Made by a program: the position numbers and the translations under genes. The notes under the pieces are model-generated. The model was given only the letters and a program-made list of their open reading frames with translations. It was not told where the DNA came from and did not search any database. A DNA stretch of 5,794 nt from Collinsella sp. (lineage in GTDB: Bacteria; Actinomycetota; Coriobacteriia; Coriobacteriales; Coriobacteriaceae): assembly GCA_031295725.1 (NCBI GenBank), contig JAUMNV010000138.1, positions 1 to 5,794 on the forward strand, read 5' to 3'. This document shows, piece after piece, positions 4,901-5,794 of this stretch (position 1 is its first letter; each line of letters begins with the position of its first letter).

Positions 4901-5794
4901 GTGACGGAACAGAAGATGAGCCCGCAGGCTATCGAGGTACGTGGCGCGCGCGTCCATAACCTCAAGGACATCGATATCGACATTCCGCTGGGAAAGCTCG
5001 TGGGTATTGCCGGCGTATCGGGTTCGGGCAAGAGTTCGCTGGCGCTGGGGGTTCTTTATGCTGAGGGCTCGCGTCGCTATCTGGAGGCGCTCAGCACCTA
5101 TACCCGCCGTCGTCTGACGCAGGCCGAGCACGCCCAGGTGGACGAGGTGCTGCATGTGCCGGCGGCACTCGCATTGCACCAGCGCCCCAGCGTACCGGGC
5201 GTGCGCTCGACCTTTGGCACCATGACCGAGCTCAACAATAGTCTGCGTCTGCTCTTTAGCCGTTGCGCCCATCACGTGTGCCCGCACTGCGGGGCGCGTG
5301 TGGAGCCGAGCCTTAACGTGGCTGCGGGCCTGTCGCTCACGTGTCCGACATGCGGCCGCGAGTTCTACGCGCCGAGTGCCGAGGATTTGGCTTTCAATAG
5401 CGGTGGTGCATGTCCCACCTGCGGCGGCACCGGCGTTATGCATGAGGTGGACGAGGCGAGCTTGGTGCCCGACGAGTCAAAGACTATCAACGAGGGCGCG
5501 GTGCTTCCTTGGGGCACGCTCATGTGGGATCTGATGAAGCAGGTGGCCGGCGAGATGGGCGTGCGCACCGACGTGCCGTTTAACCAGCTCACGCCTCAAG
5601 AGCGCGACATCGTGTTTCATGGTCCGGCGGTTAAGAAGCACATCCTCTACGTGCCCAAAAACGGCGAGGGCGCCACGCCGCTCGACTTTACCTATTACAA
5701 CGCCGTCTATACCGTCGAGAACGCACTCGCAAAGGTCAAAGACGATAAGGGTCTCAAACGCGTTGCACGCTTTTTGCGCGAGGGGCCATGCCGT
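4901..5794 (+). CDS. UvrA-like ABC ATPase apparently lacking the UvrB-binding domain, 3' end missing
   Basis: The frame stays open to the right edge, giving 298 residues of a protein usually 750-950 long. The start IEVRGARVHNLKDIDIDIP (11-29) and Walker A GVSGSGKS (38-45) followed by LYAEGSRRYLEALS (52-65) are diagnostic of the first ATPase of UvrA. A zinc module follows, C148PTC151 and C171PTC174, with FNSGGACPTCGGTG like the canonical FNNPAGACPTC. An extra CPHC is at 127-130. In UvrA about 115-130 residues, including the UvrB-binding domain, separate LLFARVG from the first zinc CxxC. Here only 26 separate R121 from C148. That is the plan of UvrA2-type paralogues, some linked to drug tolerance or DNA-binding antibiotic self-protection, rather than of the repair UvrA. 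The second ATPase and the ABC signatures lie beyond the window. Probably co-transcribed with the AAA+ gene; the GTG start is preferred but ATG 4916 is possible. Confidence 0.85.
   Translation, partial: MTEQKMSPQAIEVRGARVHNLKDIDIDIPLGKLVGIAGVSGSGKSSLALGVLYAEGSRRYLEALSTYTRRRLTQAEHAQVDEVLHVPAALALHQRPSVPGVRSTFGTMTELNNSLRLLFSRCAHHVCPHCGARVEPSLNVAAGLSLTCPTCGREFYAPSAEDLAFNSGGACPTCGGTGVMHEVDEASLVPDESKTINEGAVLPWGTLMWDLMKQVAGEMGVRTDVPFNQLTPQERDIVFHGPAVKKHILYVPKNGEGATPLDFTYYNAVYTVENALAKVKDDKGLKRVARFLREGPCR

Noticed and set aside
4835..5443. A 202-codon minus-strand frame opposite the UvrA-like gene, and similar antisense frames at 896-1432 and 3301-3951.
   Set aside because: They lie over clearly recognised plus-strand genes and read as low-information, Arg/Ala/His-rich products. 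The last one also runs through the palindrome, giving a spurious DKGTVPLSH peptide.

Overview
This is a GC-rich stretch of bacterial chromosome, densely coding and without tRNA, rRNA, insertion sequence or CRISPR array. The protein styles (an EF-G/Tet(M)-like GTPase of the chromosomal Gram-positive type, a small CxxC..H protein, a compact UvrA paralogue) and the GC-rich codon use fit a gut Coriobacteriia member such as Collinsella or a relative. That assignment is a recollection-based inference, not something the sequence proves.

Layout: (1) 1-509, plus strand, the C-terminal two thirds of an RsmJ-type 16S rRNA methyltransferase. (2) 558-860, minus strand, a 100-residue cysteine/histidine-rich probable zinc-binding protein, convergent with rsmJ. 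(3) 861-928, a short divergent intergenic region centred on a 9-bp dyad, TTGGTATCA/TGATACCAA. (4) 929-1420, plus strand, a GNAT-family acetyltransferase, followed by a 17-bp-stem hairpin terminator. (5) 1487-1674, a non-coding stretch with a weak promoter candidate. (6) 1675-3678, plus strand, a 667-residue translational GTPase related to EF-G and the Tet(M) ribosomal-protection proteins. (7) 3676-3771, an unusual intergenic region: a perfect 12-bp-arm palindrome that overlaps the GTPase stop codon, then three 10-bp-phased copies of a GGTATAA element, then a strong ribosome binding site. (8) 3772-4890, plus strand, an Orc1/Cdc6-like AAA+ ATPase with a probable C-terminal winged helix. (9) 4901-5794, plus strand, running off the window, a UvrA-like ABC ATPase that appears to lack the UvrB-binding domain.

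Functionally the window mixes ribosome-related genes (rRNA methylation, translational GTPase) with a probable two-gene unit of an AAA+ ATPase and a UvrA paralogue, which are only 10 bases apart and probably co-transcribed from the repeat-bearing promoter region at 3707-3737. The most interesting points are the UvrA paralogue with its shortened insertion and three CPxC knuckles, the altered domain IV tip of the Tet(M)-like GTPase, and the phased GGTATAA repeats, whose TTGGTAT core reappears in the dyad at 879-910.
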